Notes: generated by a model from the letters alone, not told the origin. A stretch of DNA of 64,000 nucleotides from CAZAQK01 sp964535825 (GCA_964535825.1 CAZHUC010000006.1:1-64000), one strand, 5' to 3'. Shown: positions 43,383-52,942, numbered from the stretch's first letter. A program made the numbers and translations.

Positions 43383-44869
43383 GCGGCCTCCTGCATTTGT
43401 GGCTTAGCATTAAAGCCAATGGCTTGTTCCAGCGCGTAAGCGGTATTCAATACGCACTCTTCATCGAATGGTTTGCCAATAAGTTGCAAGCCAAGGGGCA
43501 GGCCATCCTTGTTCAGGCCGCCTGGAATGGAAATGCCCGGCAAGCCAGCCATAGAGGTTGGCACGGTGAATACGTCATTCAAATACATCTCCACCGGATC
43601 ACTTGGTTTATAATCAAACCCGAATGCAGCGGAAGGTGCAGTTGGTGTTAAAATCGTATCCACTTTTTCGAATGCCTTGCGGAAATCTTCTGCAATGAGA
43701 TGACGCACTTTCTGCGCTTTTTTGTAATACGCATCATAATATCCAGCTGAGAGTACATACGTGCCGATCATGATGCGGCGTTTTACTTCATTGCCGAATC
43801 CTGCCGCGCGTGTGGCTTCATACAGATCATTAAGTCCGCCGCCTTCTGGCAGCACACGCAGGCCATAACGTACACCATCATAACGAGCGAGGTTTGATGA
43901 TGCTTCTGCCGGCGCGATAACATAATAGGTCGCCAGCGCATATTTGGTATGTGGCAGTGAAATATCAACGATCTCGGCACCTGCTTCTTTCAGCAGTTTA
44001 ATGCCGTTATCCCACATGGCTGCGATCTCTTCATTCAATCCATCAGGGCGATATTCTTTCGGGATACCGATGCGCTTGCCTTTGATGTTGCCGGTAAGTG
44101 CCGCTTCAAAATCTGGCACTGGCATGTTCACCGAGGTGGAATCCTTGGCATCATACCCGCACATCACTTTGAGCATAATGGCAGAATCACGCACGTTGCG
44201 TGTGATTGGCCCTGCCTGATCGAGAGAACTTGCGAACGCCACAATACCCCAGCGCGAGCAGCGGCCATAGGTCGGTTTGATACCCACGATACCGCAGAAC
44301 GCTGCAGGCTGGCGGATAGAACCACCCGTGTCTGTGCCTAATGCTATTGGGCAGAGATCTGCCGCAACCGCAGCTGCTGATCCACCAGAAGAACCACCCG
44401 GAACAAGTGGTGCATCGCTGCCTTTTTTCTTCCATGGATTTTGTACATTGCCGTAATAGCTGGTGATATTGCCTGATCCCATCGCAAATTCATCAAGGTT
44501 CAGCTTGCCCAACATCACACCACCCTGATTCCAGATATTGGTGGTGACGGTAGATTCATATTGTGGCTTGAAGCCATCGAGAATGTGTGAGGCCGCGGTT
44601 GTCAGCACATCTTTGGTGCAGAACAAATCCTTCACACCAACAGGTATACCTTCAATAAGACCGCCTGCGCCTTTCGCCAGTTTTGCATCTGATGCTTTGG
44701 CCATTTCCATCGCCTTGTCACGCGTGATGGTGATGAAGGCGTTATATTGCGCATTGGTCTTTTCAACTTCTTTTAAGTGCGCATCCGCAAGCTCTACAGC
44801 CGAGAACTGTTTGGATTTCAGGCCATCACGCATGTCTGCGAGTGTTAGTTTATTGAGGGAGTTTTTCAT
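43379..44869 (-). CDS. gatA: Asp-tRNA(Asn)/Glu-tRNA(Gln) amidotransferase subunit A
   Basis: A 496-residue amidase-signature glutaminase supplying ammonia to GatB. The Ser-cisSer-Lys triad is present: Lys80 in PVGVKDLF and the serine-rich PGGSSGGSAAAVAAD and GTDTGGSIRQPA blocks. Length is normal. Its start overlaps the preceding small unknown gene by 20 bases and its end overlaps gatB by 4, making the operon tightly coupled. Confidence 0.97.
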   Translation of the reverse strand: MKNSLNKLTLADMRDGLKSKQFSAVELADAHLKEVEKTNAQYNAFITITRDKAMEMAKASDAKLAKGAGGLIEGIPVGVKDLFCTKDVLTTAASHILDGFKPQYESTVTTNIWNQGGVMLGKLNLDEFAMGSGNITSYYGNVQNPWKKKGSDAPLVPGGSSGGSAAAVAADLCPIALGTDTGGSIRQPAAFCGIVGIKPTYGRCSRWGIVAFASSLDQAGPITRNVRDSAIMLKVMCGYDAKDSTSVNMPVPDFEAALTGNIKGKRIGIPKEYRPDGLNEEIAAMWDNGIKLLKEAGAEIVDISLPHTKYALATYYVIAPAEASSNLARYDGVRYGLRVLPEGGGLNDLYEATRAAGFGNEVKRRIMIGTYVLSAGYYDAYYKKAQKVRHLIAEDFRKAFEKVDTILTPTAPSAAFGFDYKPSDPVEMYLNDVFTVPTSMAGLPGISIPGGLNKDGLPLGLQLIGKPFDEECVLNTAYALEQAIGFNAKPQMQEAA

Positions 44870-45077
44870 CCAGTTTTATATCCTCTTCTAGATCTTCTAT
44901 CGAAATCTGGGACAGTGCGCTTTGCAACCGTGCCAGTGTTGTCTCTATGTCTTTTATCACCGCATCACGCTCTTCATCGGTGGGCTGCGTATCAGATTGC
45001 ACCATCTTCTTCAGGCGCTCATTGATACGTTCCGCCTCGCTGGCCACATAGGATGCAATGAAGGTTTTATCGTCCAT
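44850..45077 (-). CDS. Unknown 75-residue helical protein inside the gatCAB operon
   Basis: A small acidic protein, MDDKTFIASYVASEAERIN at the start, with two predicted amphipathic helices (about 3-27 and 36-62) and an acidic tail (EDLEEDIKLDEKLPQ). It is placed 3 bases after gatC and overlaps gatA by 20 bases, in the same operon. There is no recognised motif, no cysteines and no signal. The reading frame is supported by its position and overlap geometry, and by being helical with heptad-like spacing. It could be a GatCAB accessory factor, an unrelated small protein, or (less likely) noncoding. Confidence 0.6.
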   Translation of the reverse strand: MDDKTFIASYVASEAERINERLKKMVQSDTQPTDEERDAVIKDIETTLARLQSALSQISIEDLEEDIKLDEKLPQ

Positions 45078-45080
45078 AAT

Positions 45081-45368
45081 TTACTCGATAACCTTCGGCA
45101 CAGAGAAACAGCCATACTCAGCACCGTGTGCGTTCTTGAGCACGGCCTCTTGCTGGTTACCATCGGTCACCACGTCTTTCCGCCAAGGCAGCGCCATGTT
45201 GGCCACTGAGGTCATCTGCGGCACGCCATCGGTTTTCACTTCGGCAAGCTGCTCTATCCAGTTCAGGATGCCTGATATTTCTTTGGCGTAATGATCCTTC
45301 TCGCTGTCTTCCAGTTTGATGCGAGCGAGCTTGGCAATTTTGGTCACAGTTGCTTTGTCTAAAGACAT
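45081..45368 (-). CDS. gatC: Asp-tRNA(Asn)/Glu-tRNA(Gln) amidotransferase subunit C
   Basis: A 95-residue subunit that stabilises the GatA-GatB complex. It reads MSLDKATVTKIAKLARIKL at the start, then EISGILNWIEQLAEVKTDGV and a Met/Ala/Trp-containing MALPWRKDVVTDGNQQEAVL linker, the standard GatC pattern. AAGGAA precedes the ATG. It is the first gene of the operon, with a candidate promoter 30-60 bases upstream, divergent from ruvX. Confidence 0.95.
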   Translation of the reverse strand: MSLDKATVTKIAKLARIKLEDSEKDHYAKEISGILNWIEQLAEVKTDGVPQMTSVANMALPWRKDVVTDGNQQEAVLKNAHGAEYGCFSVPKVIE

Positions 45369-45398
45369 AAAAATTCCTTAGTTTTAGGGATAGAGCTG

Positions 45399-45427
45399 GT
45401 TTTAATGGCATTATCGTGTAATGACAA
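45399..45427 (-). promoter_or_regulatory. Candidate promoter of the gatC operon
   Basis: On the minus strand TTGTCA (45422-45427), a 17-base spacer and TAAAAC (45399-45404) resemble a sigma-70 promoter, 31 bases before the gatC ATG. This is a reading of spacing only. Confidence 0.4.
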
Positions 45428-45436
45428 GTATATATT

Positions 45437-45907
45437 GTGCCAAACATGCTCTTAAAAACCCCTGCTGAACTCTCTGCTGCCCTGCCTTCTCACACCCGCC
45501 TTTTGGGACTGGATGTGGGCGATAAGACCATCGGCCTTGCCCTATCTGATGCTTTGCGCACCATCGCCACCCCCTATGACACCATCCGCCGAAGCAAATT
45601 CACCAAAGATGCCGCCACACTTGCCGCCATTATCGCAGAGCAAAAAGTTGGCGGATTGGTCATCGGGTACCCTGTGAATATGGATGGCTCGGAAGGCCCG
45701 CGCTGCCAGTCCACACGCACGTTCGTTTCCAACCTGGAAAAGACCATTACACTGCCCATGCTGCTGTGGGATGAACGCATGAGCACCATGGCAGTGCAGC
45801 GCATGATGACCGACGAAGCCGACATGTCACGCGCACGCCGCGCCGAACTGGTTGATAAGTTGGCGGCAAGCTATATGCTGCAGGGATTGTTGGATACAAT
45901 GTCATAA
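45437..45907 (+). CDS. ruvX: RuvX/YqgF family RNase H-like nuclease
   Basis: A protein of 153-156 residues (pre-16S rRNA nuclease, earlier called putative Holliday junction resolvase). The first RNase H-like strand is RLLGLDVGDKTIGLALSD, then GLVIGYPVNMDGSEGPRC and a MLLWDERMSTMAVQRMM block with conserved Asp/Glu, ending in KLAASYMLQGLLD. The frame begins with GTG at 45437, but the ATG at 45446 is equally plausible. Divergent from gatC; plsY follows after 3 bases. Confidence 0.94.
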   Translation: MPNMLLKTPAELSAALPSHTRLLGLDVGDKTIGLALSDALRTIATPYDTIRRSKFTKDAATLAAIIAEQKVGGLVIGYPVNMDGSEGPRCQSTRTFVSNLEKTITLPMLLWDERMSTMAVQRMMTDEADMSRARRAELVDKLAASYMLQGLLDTMS

Positions 45908-45910
45908 ATA

Positions 45911-46504
45911 ATGCTTATGGAATTTCTTGCACTCATCACCGCGTACCTCCTTGGCTCGATCCCATTCGGCCTACTGCTCACGCGCGCCGCAGGCCTTGGT
46001 GATGTCCGCAATATCGGGTCCGGTAATATCGGTGCTACCAATGTCATGCGTACCGGCAATAAAAAACTCGGCATTGCAACGTTATTGCTGGATGCAGGCA
46101 AAGGATTCCTTGCCGTAACCATCGCCAAGCATTTTGATATTGCTGGTGGCTGGCTTTGCGCTATTGCTTTTACAGCTGTGCTCGGACATGTATTTTCTGC
46201 ATGGCTGAAATTCAAGGGCGGCAAAGGCGTGGCCACGGCCTTTGGTGTCATCTTCGCACTGGATGTTGGCCTTGGTATAACATTGTGTATCTTCTGGCTG
46301 ATCGAGTTGTTGGCGATGCGTATGGTATCCGCCGCTTCCATCGGTGCATTATGGTTTCTTGCCATCCCTCCTCTCATGAAGGACAACATGGAATTACTGG
46401 TATTTGTGCTGCTGCTCGCCATGCTGATCACCTGGACACATCGTGCGAATATCAAACGCATGCGCGAAGGCACAGAGCCAAAGATCGGGAAGAAGAAAAC
46501 ATGA
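45911..46504 (+). CDS. plsY: Acyl-phosphate:glycerol-3-phosphate acyltransferase
   Basis: A 197-residue polytopic enzyme catalysing the first acylation in phospholipid synthesis. The conserved motifs are YLLGSIPFGLLLTR, IGSGNIGATNVMRTGNKKLG and FKGGKGVATAFG, with five to six membrane helices. Start at 45911 or, equally, the ATG at 45917. It overlaps dprA by four bases (ATGA). Confidence 0.95.
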   Translation: MLMEFLALITAYLLGSIPFGLLLTRAAGLGDVRNIGSGNIGATNVMRTGNKKLGIATLLLDAGKGFLAVTIAKHFDIAGGWLCAIAFTAVLGHVFSAWLKFKGGKGVATAFGVIFALDVGLGITLCIFWLIELLAMRMVSAASIGALWFLAIPPLMKDNMELLVFVLLLAMLITWTHRANIKRMREGTEPKIGKKKT

Positions 46505-47664
46505 TCCTTCCTGCATTCACCATGCACCACAGAAGCCTTGCAGGCGATAAGCTATCTGATGTGCTGCGTTTGATACGCACGCTGAATGTCGGCCCTGTGA
46601 CTTTCTTTCAACTCATTCGTCGTTTTGGTACAGCGGAAAAAGCATTGGCTGCTTTGCCAGAAATGTCTGTTCGTGGAGGCAGAAAAAATCCGCTGACCGC
46701 TTATGATAAGGACGCTGCTGAAAAGGAAATAACCCTCACACAGAAATTTGGCGCACGCCTTATCATGTATGGTGAAGCAGATTATCCTGCGATATTACAT
46801 TCCATACCGGATGCACCGCCTGTGATCGCGATGCTAGGACATTCACAACTGTGGAAAAAAGATTGTGTCGGCATGGTAGGCGCGCGCAATGCATCGGCTG
46901 CCGGCTGCCAGTTCGCTGCAAAACTTGCAAAGGATCTGGGAGATGCTGGCATCACTGTGGTTTCCGGCTTAGCACGCGGCATTGATACCTTTGCCCATAA
47001 AGGCTCGCTGGCATCTGGCACAGTGGGTGTGATTGCCGGCGGTATTGATAATATTTATCCACCAGAGAATGCATCGCTCTATGCGCAGATCCGTGAGAGT
47101 GGCGCTATCATCAGTGAACAGCCTTTCGGCCTTGCGCCATTTGCAGGAAGCTTCCCGGGACGGAATCGTATCATCGCAGGTATGAGCCTTGGCAGCGTTG
47201 TGGTTGAAGCATCGCCAAAATCCGGCTCGCTCATTACAGCACGCCTCGCTCTCGAATATAACCGTGAAGTATTTGCCGTGCCCGGCTCACCACTCGACCC
47301 GCGCAGCAAAGGCTGCAACCAGCTACTCAAGCAAGGTGCGATCATGGTGGAAGCTGCTGGAGATATTTTGCAAGGCATCGGCCATTTGCGCGGAACGACA
47401 CTGGGCGAAACACCCAAAACACTGTTTGACCTCGCACCGCCGTCTTCCATTGATGATGAATCAGAGCTGCAGAAAGCTCGCTCATTGATCGCTGAAAAAT
47501 TAAGCCTCACACCCGTTTCCATGGATGAGTTGGTGACGCAGTGTCAGATCACACCTTCTGCCGCACTCACAGTGCTTCTGGAGCTGGAGCTGGCAGGCAA
47601 GCTACGCCGCAGCGCTGGCGGAAAAGTTTCTATAGGAAATAATATAGATATAACAACAGATTAA
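46501..47664 (+). CDS. dprA: DNA processing protein DprA
   Basis: A 387-residue RecA loader for incoming single-stranded DNA. A SAM-like N-terminus (about 15-65), the Rossmann core with VGMVGARNASAAG, VVSGLARGIDTFAHKG, GGIDNIYPPEN and FPGRNRIIAGMS, and a C-terminal winged-helix DML1-like domain (about 325-385) are all there. The start is the ATG overlapping plsY; a much longer frame reaching to 46156 inside plsY is not credible. It implies natural transformation capacity or general ssDNA handling. Confidence 0.95.
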   Translation: MILPAFTMHHRSLAGDKLSDVLRLIRTLNVGPVTFFQLIRRFGTAEKALAALPEMSVRGGRKNPLTAYDKDAAEKEITLTQKFGARLIMYGEADYPAILHSIPDAPPVIAMLGHSQLWKKDCVGMVGARNASAAGCQFAAKLAKDLGDAGITVVSGLARGIDTFAHKGSLASGTVGVIAGGIDNIYPPENASLYAQIRESGAIISEQPFGLAPFAGSFPGRNRIIAGMSLGSVVVEASPKSGSLITARLALEYNREVFAVPGSPLDPRSKGCNQLLKQGAIMVEAAGDILQGIGHLRGTTLGETPKTLFDLAPPSSIDDESELQKARSLIAEKLSLTPVSMDELVTQCQITPSAALTVLLELELAGKLRRSAGGKVSIGNNIDITTD

Positions 47665-47739
47665 TTGTTGTGGTTGCAAATATTCCACATAATCTTTAAG
47701 ATAAATGACCAAAAAATGTGCGCCAAAACAGGGAATTGA

Positions 47740-49800
47740 ATGGCAATCAATCCGATAAAACCAACACCAAGAAAATTGACTGAAGCGGAAGCTGCGAAAC
47801 TAGCACGCGATGAAGCTTTAAGGATTCAGCGGTTTAATATGAATAAGCAATGGTTCAAGCTCATTGCTGCAGGTGTTGGTAGCATTGGCCTGTTGAATAC
47901 ACTTCAGAATAGACCTACACCACACACGGAGCACACGGTAAGTAGCCCGGCAACGCCTGATGACCTGAACCCATCTGGCCGTGAGGATGTCCGTAACAAC
48001 CTGACATTCGTCGATCGTGTGCAGTCGGAACGCCCTGAGCGTGTAGAAGTTGCTGCGCCCCCAGAAAAGATCGGCACGCTGATCGATGTGAAGGCTGAGG
48101 ATCTTGCTAAATGGCGATTGGATATGCACAGAGAAGGCGATAACCTGATCGTATCGGGGTTGCCTATGCACGCCCAAGATAGTACGCGACTGACAGAATA
48201 TAGAATGGGTGAGGTCGACCCGCTGCAATGCCTGCCCGCTGATGCCAATCCCAAAATCGTTGAAGAGGCGCTCGACAGATGGAAAAAAGTGTATAGATCA
48301 CAAGGCCATGTCGATTCTACTGATATTGCCCCGGATACAGGCTACAGGAATCTGGATATGGAAGTTCCCAACTATCAAGCCAATAATGCGGCTCGGCAAG
48401 CTGCCAGATTAGCCCAGATCACTAAAGATCAAAAAGTTGTTCTGAGGATTGATCTAGGTAGCATATCAGGCCCGATGTACGCGATGTTAAAAGAACTCCT
48501 CACTGCGAAAGAAAAACTTTCTAAAGACATAGAAAGCAAATTGTTTCCTGGCACACCATATCTCAGGTTTCTTACCGATGCCGTTACCTCCCCTAAAACA
48601 GGGGAGTTTGATATTAACGGTTTTCAATCTTTGCAGAGCCTTTTTTCGCTCTCTGATCCAGATCGCAAGATATTCTTTGATGCCATTTCAAATAACGATC
48701 TTTTCAGAGCACGCGAAATTTTGCTTTTCCGCTCGGCTGATACACCTTTTACAGAAGATTTAATCTACTCACTCAACGATTATATCAGAAGGTTAAAAGA
48801 TTCTACTGTCGAAAAAGGAAAGGTCGCACCAAAAACACGAAAGGCCCTGGAAAAGAGTTATTATAACCTCAAAATCAACTCTGAGAGGCCAGTCCACGAT
48901 CCTGTGGACTCTGCCTTGGTAGAAGCATTTACCGCAGAGCAGATGGATAGTTTAAGGCGTATTCCTGATTATGTACTTGATGCCGTTATTGCGGATTCAT
49001 TATCTTCAGATCAAACAGTCAATTTGGCAAAGTTACGACCTCTACTGGATGATGTCATGTCCTCGTCCGGTAAATACGCCATTCATACCACCGGGTTTGA
49101 TATACTTCCTTTGCACACAGTGCAGGCGATACAAAATAATCTGTCGAAACTATCTGGTAGAAATGGTGTAAGCAGCTGGTTAGACGATACCGACAGAGAA
49201 AATAACTTTGTAAGCATGCTGAATCTCTTCAAGCTACGTGCAGAAATGAAAGCAGATACGCCGGACAAAAAAAATAAAGACACACTGTTAGACCACATCG
49301 CATGCACGGAAGACGGCAAAGCTTACATGTTGCTAGAATTCTCAGCAGAATCTCCTGATCTGCAATTGAACCGCGGGCGGATTTTCCATGCCCTCAGCAT
49401 TCTTTTCCAATCCCTAAGCCACCCACATCCATTACTCGTTAGAAATATTGGCCAAGAAAGATATACACTGCCGCTCAGAGAAAGAATCATAGGCCATTTC
49501 GCACATGATAGCTTTGATCCAGCACTGATCTTGGAAACAGTAATCAGCCCTTTTCAAATAGAATCTTTACTAGGTGTTGTACCACCGCCGTCGCATGATC
49601 TTATAGATGCCCTTACTACTCGTGATGAAAAAAAACCCAGTATAGTGCTGGCTTCACCACAAACTCCTGCTGAGAATTTTACCGTCTGCGATATTGAGCG
49701 CATGCGTGGTCAAGATAAAGGTCAAGGTTCTCGCGGAACTTCGATCGGCGCAGAAGTACATTTGCCATCGCAAGGTGCTTCGGCTGCGAACGCGCGCTAG
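47740..49800 (+). CDS. Unknown 686-residue membrane-anchored protein
   Basis: I do not recognise this protein. The N-terminal 35 residues are charged (Lys/Arg/Glu), followed by a possible single membrane helix (about 37-56, WFKLIAAGVGSIGLLNTL). A Pro/Glu/Arg-rich stretch and a large, mainly helical body with many Asp/Leu/Lys residues follow. There are only two cysteines seen, and no enzyme motif. Codon use becomes more AT rich in its middle (about 48450-49300) than in the neighbouring topA or dprA. It interrupts the usual dprA-topA pair and lies tail to tail with a small unknown gene. It could be a lineage-specific effector or a surface/cytoskeletal protein; function unknown. Confidence 0.7.
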   Translation: MAINPIKPTPRKLTEAEAAKLARDEALRIQRFNMNKQWFKLIAAGVGSIGLLNTLQNRPTPHTEHTVSSPATPDDLNPSGREDVRNNLTFVDRVQSERPERVEVAAPPEKIGTLIDVKAEDLAKWRLDMHREGDNLIVSGLPMHAQDSTRLTEYRMGEVDPLQCLPADANPKIVEEALDRWKKVYRSQGHVDSTDIAPDTGYRNLDMEVPNYQANNAARQAARLAQITKDQKVVLRIDLGSISGPMYAMLKELLTAKEKLSKDIESKLFPGTPYLRFLTDAVTSPKTGEFDINGFQSLQSLFSLSDPDRKIFFDAISNNDLFRAREILLFRSADTPFTEDLIYSLNDYIRRLKDSTVEKGKVAPKTRKALEKSYYNLKINSERPVHDPVDSALVEAFTAEQMDSLRRIPDYVLDAVIADSLSSDQTVNLAKLRPLLDDVMSSSGKYAIHTTGFDILPLHTVQAIQNNLSKLSGRNGVSSWLDDTDRENNFVSMLNLFKLRAEMKADTPDKKNKDTLLDHIACTEDGKAYMLLEFSAESPDLQLNRGRIFHALSILFQSLSHPHPLLVRNIGQERYTLPLRERIIGHFAHDSFDPALILETVISPFQIESLLGVVPPPSHDLIDALTTRDEKKPSIVLASPQTPAENFTVCDIERMRGQDKGQGSRGTSIGAEVHLPSQGASAANAR

Positions 49801-49802
49801 CT

Positions 49803-50270
49803 TTATTGTTTCTTTTTTACCTGCCCTGGCGGGAACACCTCTTCGATATTATGCATATTCTTTAATATGCTTGATAGAAGGCTTAGTGCTACAACAGGTA
49901 CACTCTGCATCTCCTTCGCATCCCAAGGTTTAGTTTCATCCAGCTTACGCTGCATCAGCGCATTAGCAGCACGGAGATAAAAGCGCGCCACTTTTTTAAA
50001 CCATTCTTCCGTTGCCATCGTCATGTCTTCTCCAGACATGCGCTCAAGACCTGCGAATGCATCATCCCTCGAGCGACTGATCCCCACATCACGAATATCC
50101 AGAAAGTCGTGGGCAAATAACACCTCTTGTTCGCGTGTCAGGTGTTCGTAAAGTTGCTGCGCTATTTCGGGTAGGTCTCTCGCTGCCTTACGAATTCTTT
50201 GAAATTCCTGTTCCGAAAGCGGTGCTCTGCCACTGCGCTGTGTCCATGAATCTCTGTTTTTGCTGGTCAT
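49803..50270 (-). CDS. Unknown 155-residue helical protein
   Basis: Not recognised. It is probably soluble: MTSKNRDSWTQRSGRAPLSE at the start, then a mainly helical chain with FQRIRKAARDLPEIAQQLYEHL, WFKKVARFYLRAANALMQRK and a final VVALSLLSSILKNMHNIEEV. It has no cysteines, signal peptide or motif. It converges on the 686-residue orphan with a 2-base gap and diverges from topA, so both unknown genes form an insertion between dprA and topA. Confidence 0.6.
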   Translation of the reverse strand: MTSKNRDSWTQRSGRAPLSEQEFQRIRKAARDLPEIAQQLYEHLTREQEVLFAHDFLDIRDVGISRSRDDAFAGLERMSGEDMTMATEEWFKKVARFYLRAANALMQRKLDETKPWDAKEMQSVPVVALSLLSSILKNMHNIEEVFPPGQVKKKQ

Positions 50271-50379
50271 TACGCCCTGACATTATTAATTTGTGGACTT
50301 TCGCGCCCACATGGTTACATTAGCGGGCGGTTAGATTTATTACCATATATTAACTACTGTCAACGGTTTATCAGGTTTC

Positions 50380-52908
50380 ATGCACGTCGTCATTGTCGAA
50401 TCCCCCGCCAAAGCTAAAACCATCAATAAATATTTAGGCAAGGATTATCAAGTATTTGCATCGTTCGGCCATGTGCGCGACCTGCCCTCGAAAGATGGCT
50501 CGGTTCGCCCCGATGAAGATTTTGCCATGACCTATGAGGTAGATGCGGATGCAAAAAAGAACCTCTCCGCCATCGCCAAGGCCGTAAAAGAAGCAGACAG
50601 TCTTTATCTCGCAAGCGATCCTGACCGCGAGGGGGAAGCGATTTCGTGGCATGTGTTGGAAGCACTGAAACAATCTAAGGCTATACATAAAGGCCTTTCT
50701 GTTCATCGCGTAACGTTTGATGAAATCACCAAAAAAGCCGTAACCGCCGCGTTTGAAAACCCGCGTGATATTGATATGGCGCTGGTCAATGCACAGCAGG
50801 CGCGCCGCGCGCTAGATTATCTGGTGGGCTTTACCTTGTCGCCTGTGTTGTGGCGCAAACTGCCGGGTAGTAAATCGGCTGGCCGCGTACAGTCTGTGGC
50901 ACTGCGCCTGATTTGCGAACGCGATGAGGAAATTGAAAAATTCATCAGCCGTGAATACTGGGACATCAAAGCTGAAATGCTCACGCATATGAACGTGCCG
51001 TTTAATGCGCGGCTTACCTATTACAACGGTGAGAAATTAGAAAAATTCTCAGTCGTAAATGAAGCAGAAGCAAACACCATTGTTTCAGCGCTTAAAACAA
51101 AAGAATATAAGGTTGCGAGTGTCGAAGCCAAAGAAGTACGCCGCCACCCTGCCCCACCATTCACCACCTCTACCTTGCAGCAGGAAGCAGCACGCAAGCT
51201 TGGTTTCGGTGCAAAACGCACCATGCAGGTCGCACAGAAGCTGTATGAAGATGGATCGATCACTTACATGCGTACCGACGGTGTTACCGTATCACAGGAT
51301 GCCCTGAATGCTACGCGTGATTATATCAAAACCTTGGGTAGCGATTACCTGCCAACTGCGGCGCGGGCATATAAAACCAAATCAAAGAATGCACAGGAAG
51401 CACATGAAGCCATCCGCCCGACCGATGTAACGCGTACAGCTGAGAAATCAGGATTGTCAGGTGACCAGCGTGATCTTTACGAGCTTATCTGGAAGCGCAT
51501 GGTAGCAAGCCAAATGGAAAGTGCTGTGTTTGACCAGACCACCGTTGACATCAATGCCACCGATAGCCAGGCAGTGTTCCGCGCCACAGGTTCAGTGATT
51601 AAGTTCGAAGGATTCCTTAAACTGTATCGTGAAGGCCGTGACGATGAGGAAGACGAAAACGATACCCGCCTGCCTACACTCTCTCAGAACGAAATGCTGA
51701 CAGCGAAAGAAATAACCCCGGAGCAGCATTTTACCGAACCACCGCCACGTTATTCGGAAGCAAGCCTTGTAAAAAAACTGGAAGAGCTTGGCATTGGCCG
51801 CCCTTCAACCTATGCAGCGATCATCTCCGTGTTACAGGATCGCGGGTATGTGAAGCTGGATAAGAAACGCTTCATCGCGGAATCACTGGGTCGCCTGGTG
51901 AACGCATTCCTGGTCAGCTTCTTTGAACGTTATGTAGAATATGGATTCACTGCCGATCTCGAAGGCAAGCTGGATGATATTTCCGCCGGTGATCGTGACT
52001 GGAAAGAAGTACTGCGTGAATTCTGGAAAGATTTTATCACTAAGATAGAAGAAAGCCGTGAGCTGAAAATTTCTGATGTGCTTGCTGCCCTCGACCAACT
52101 GCTAGCTGCCTACGCATTCGGCGCAAGCAAAGATGGTAAAGACCCGCGCAAATGCCCAGCATGTGCAAGTGGCACGCTCGGTATTAAAATTGGCCGCTAC
52201 GGTCCATATATTGCGTGCGACGCCTACCCTGAATGTAATTATAAAGCGCAGTTCGGCGAAAGCGGCACACCGAACGAAGGCGATGAATCAGGCGGCATGG
52301 CACTTCCTAAAGTTCTGGGTAAAAATGGAAACGGTGAAGATATCTCGCTGCGCAAAGGGCCGTATGGTTTTTATGTGCAGATCGGTGAAGAGAAGAAGCC
52401 AAAGCGTGCCAGCCTGCTTAAAACCATGAAGCCAGATGAAGTTACGCTCGAAATCGCGCTTAATTTGCTGGCACTGCCGCGTGAACTTGGCGCACATCCG
52501 GATACCGGCAAACCGATCATCGTGAATAATGGCCGCTTTGGTCCTTACCTTCTGCATGATGGTAAATTCACCACCCTGCCCGCGTCGGAAGATATGCTCA
52601 CCATCGGTATCAACCGTGCTGTTGAAGTGATCGCCACCGCGCCGAAAAAAGGTGAACGCGTCGGGGCAAAACCGCTGCGCGTACTTGGTAAACATCCGGA
52701 TGATGATGCAGATGTAGCACTCTATAAAGGCCAGTATGGTCCATATGTGAAGCATGGAAAGATCAATGCTACCTTGCCTAAGGATGCATCCATCGACAGC
52801 TTTACATTAGAGGAAGCACTGCCGCTGCTGGCAGCTAAAGCTGAAAAAGGCGGCAAAAAAAAGAAGCCCGCCAAAAAGGCCTCTGCAAAAAGCAAGAAAA
52901 AAGCGTAA
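50380..52908 (+). CDS. topA: DNA topoisomerase I
   Basis: An 842-residue type IA topoisomerase relaxing negative supercoils. The TOPRIM domain (VIVESPAKAKTINKYLG; LASDPDREGEAIS) is followed by the gate domain with the active-site Tyr296 in ITYMRTDG. One C4 zinc finger (CPACASGTLG with ACDAYPEC) and three Toprim-C repeats (KGPYGFYVQ, NGRFGPYLL, KGQYGPYVK) follow. The final 22 residues are almost all Lys/Ala. This is the standard alphaproteobacterial architecture. Confidence 0.98.
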   Translation: MHVVIVESPAKAKTINKYLGKDYQVFASFGHVRDLPSKDGSVRPDEDFAMTYEVDADAKKNLSAIAKAVKEADSLYLASDPDREGEAISWHVLEALKQSKAIHKGLSVHRVTFDEITKKAVTAAFENPRDIDMALVNAQQARRALDYLVGFTLSPVLWRKLPGSKSAGRVQSVALRLICERDEEIEKFISREYWDIKAEMLTHMNVPFNARLTYYNGEKLEKFSVVNEAEANTIVSALKTKEYKVASVEAKEVRRHPAPPFTTSTLQQEAARKLGFGAKRTMQVAQKLYEDGSITYMRTDGVTVSQDALNATRDYIKTLGSDYLPTAARAYKTKSKNAQEAHEAIRPTDVTRTAEKSGLSGDQRDLYELIWKRMVASQMESAVFDQTTVDINATDSQAVFRATGSVIKFEGFLKLYREGRDDEEDENDTRLPTLSQNEMLTAKEITPEQHFTEPPPRYSEASLVKKLEELGIGRPSTYAAIISVLQDRGYVKLDKKRFIAESLGRLVNAFLVSFFERYVEYGFTADLEGKLDDISAGDRDWKEVLREFWKDFITKIEESRELKISDVLAALDQLLAAYAFGASKDGKDPRKCPACASGTLGIKIGRYGPYIACDAYPECNYKAQFGESGTPNEGDESGGMALPKVLGKNGNGEDISLRKGPYGFYVQIGEEKKPKRASLLKTMKPDEVTLEIALNLLALPRELGAHPDTGKPIIVNNGRFGPYLLHDGKFTTLPASEDMLTIGINRAVEVIATAPKKGERVGAKPLRVLGKHPDDDADVALYKGQYGPYVKHGKINATLPKDASIDSFTLEEALPLLAAKAEKGGKKKKPAKKASAKSKKKA

Positions 52909-52921
52909 ATAATCATTATAA

Positions 52922-52942
52922 AACAGCATTATAATTGCTGTT
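52922..52942. terminator. Hairpin after topA
   Basis: AACAGCA (52922-52928), loop TTATAAT, TGCTGTT (52936-52942): a perfect 7-bp stem 13 bases after topA. The T run that follows is broken (CGTAATTTACATTTG), so it is a weak terminator candidate. Confidence 0.4.

Noticed and set aside
46156..46500. Longer dprA start inside plsY
   Set aside because: The extra 115 residues are a shadow of plsY. The ATG at 46501 gives normal DprA length and the ATGA overlap.
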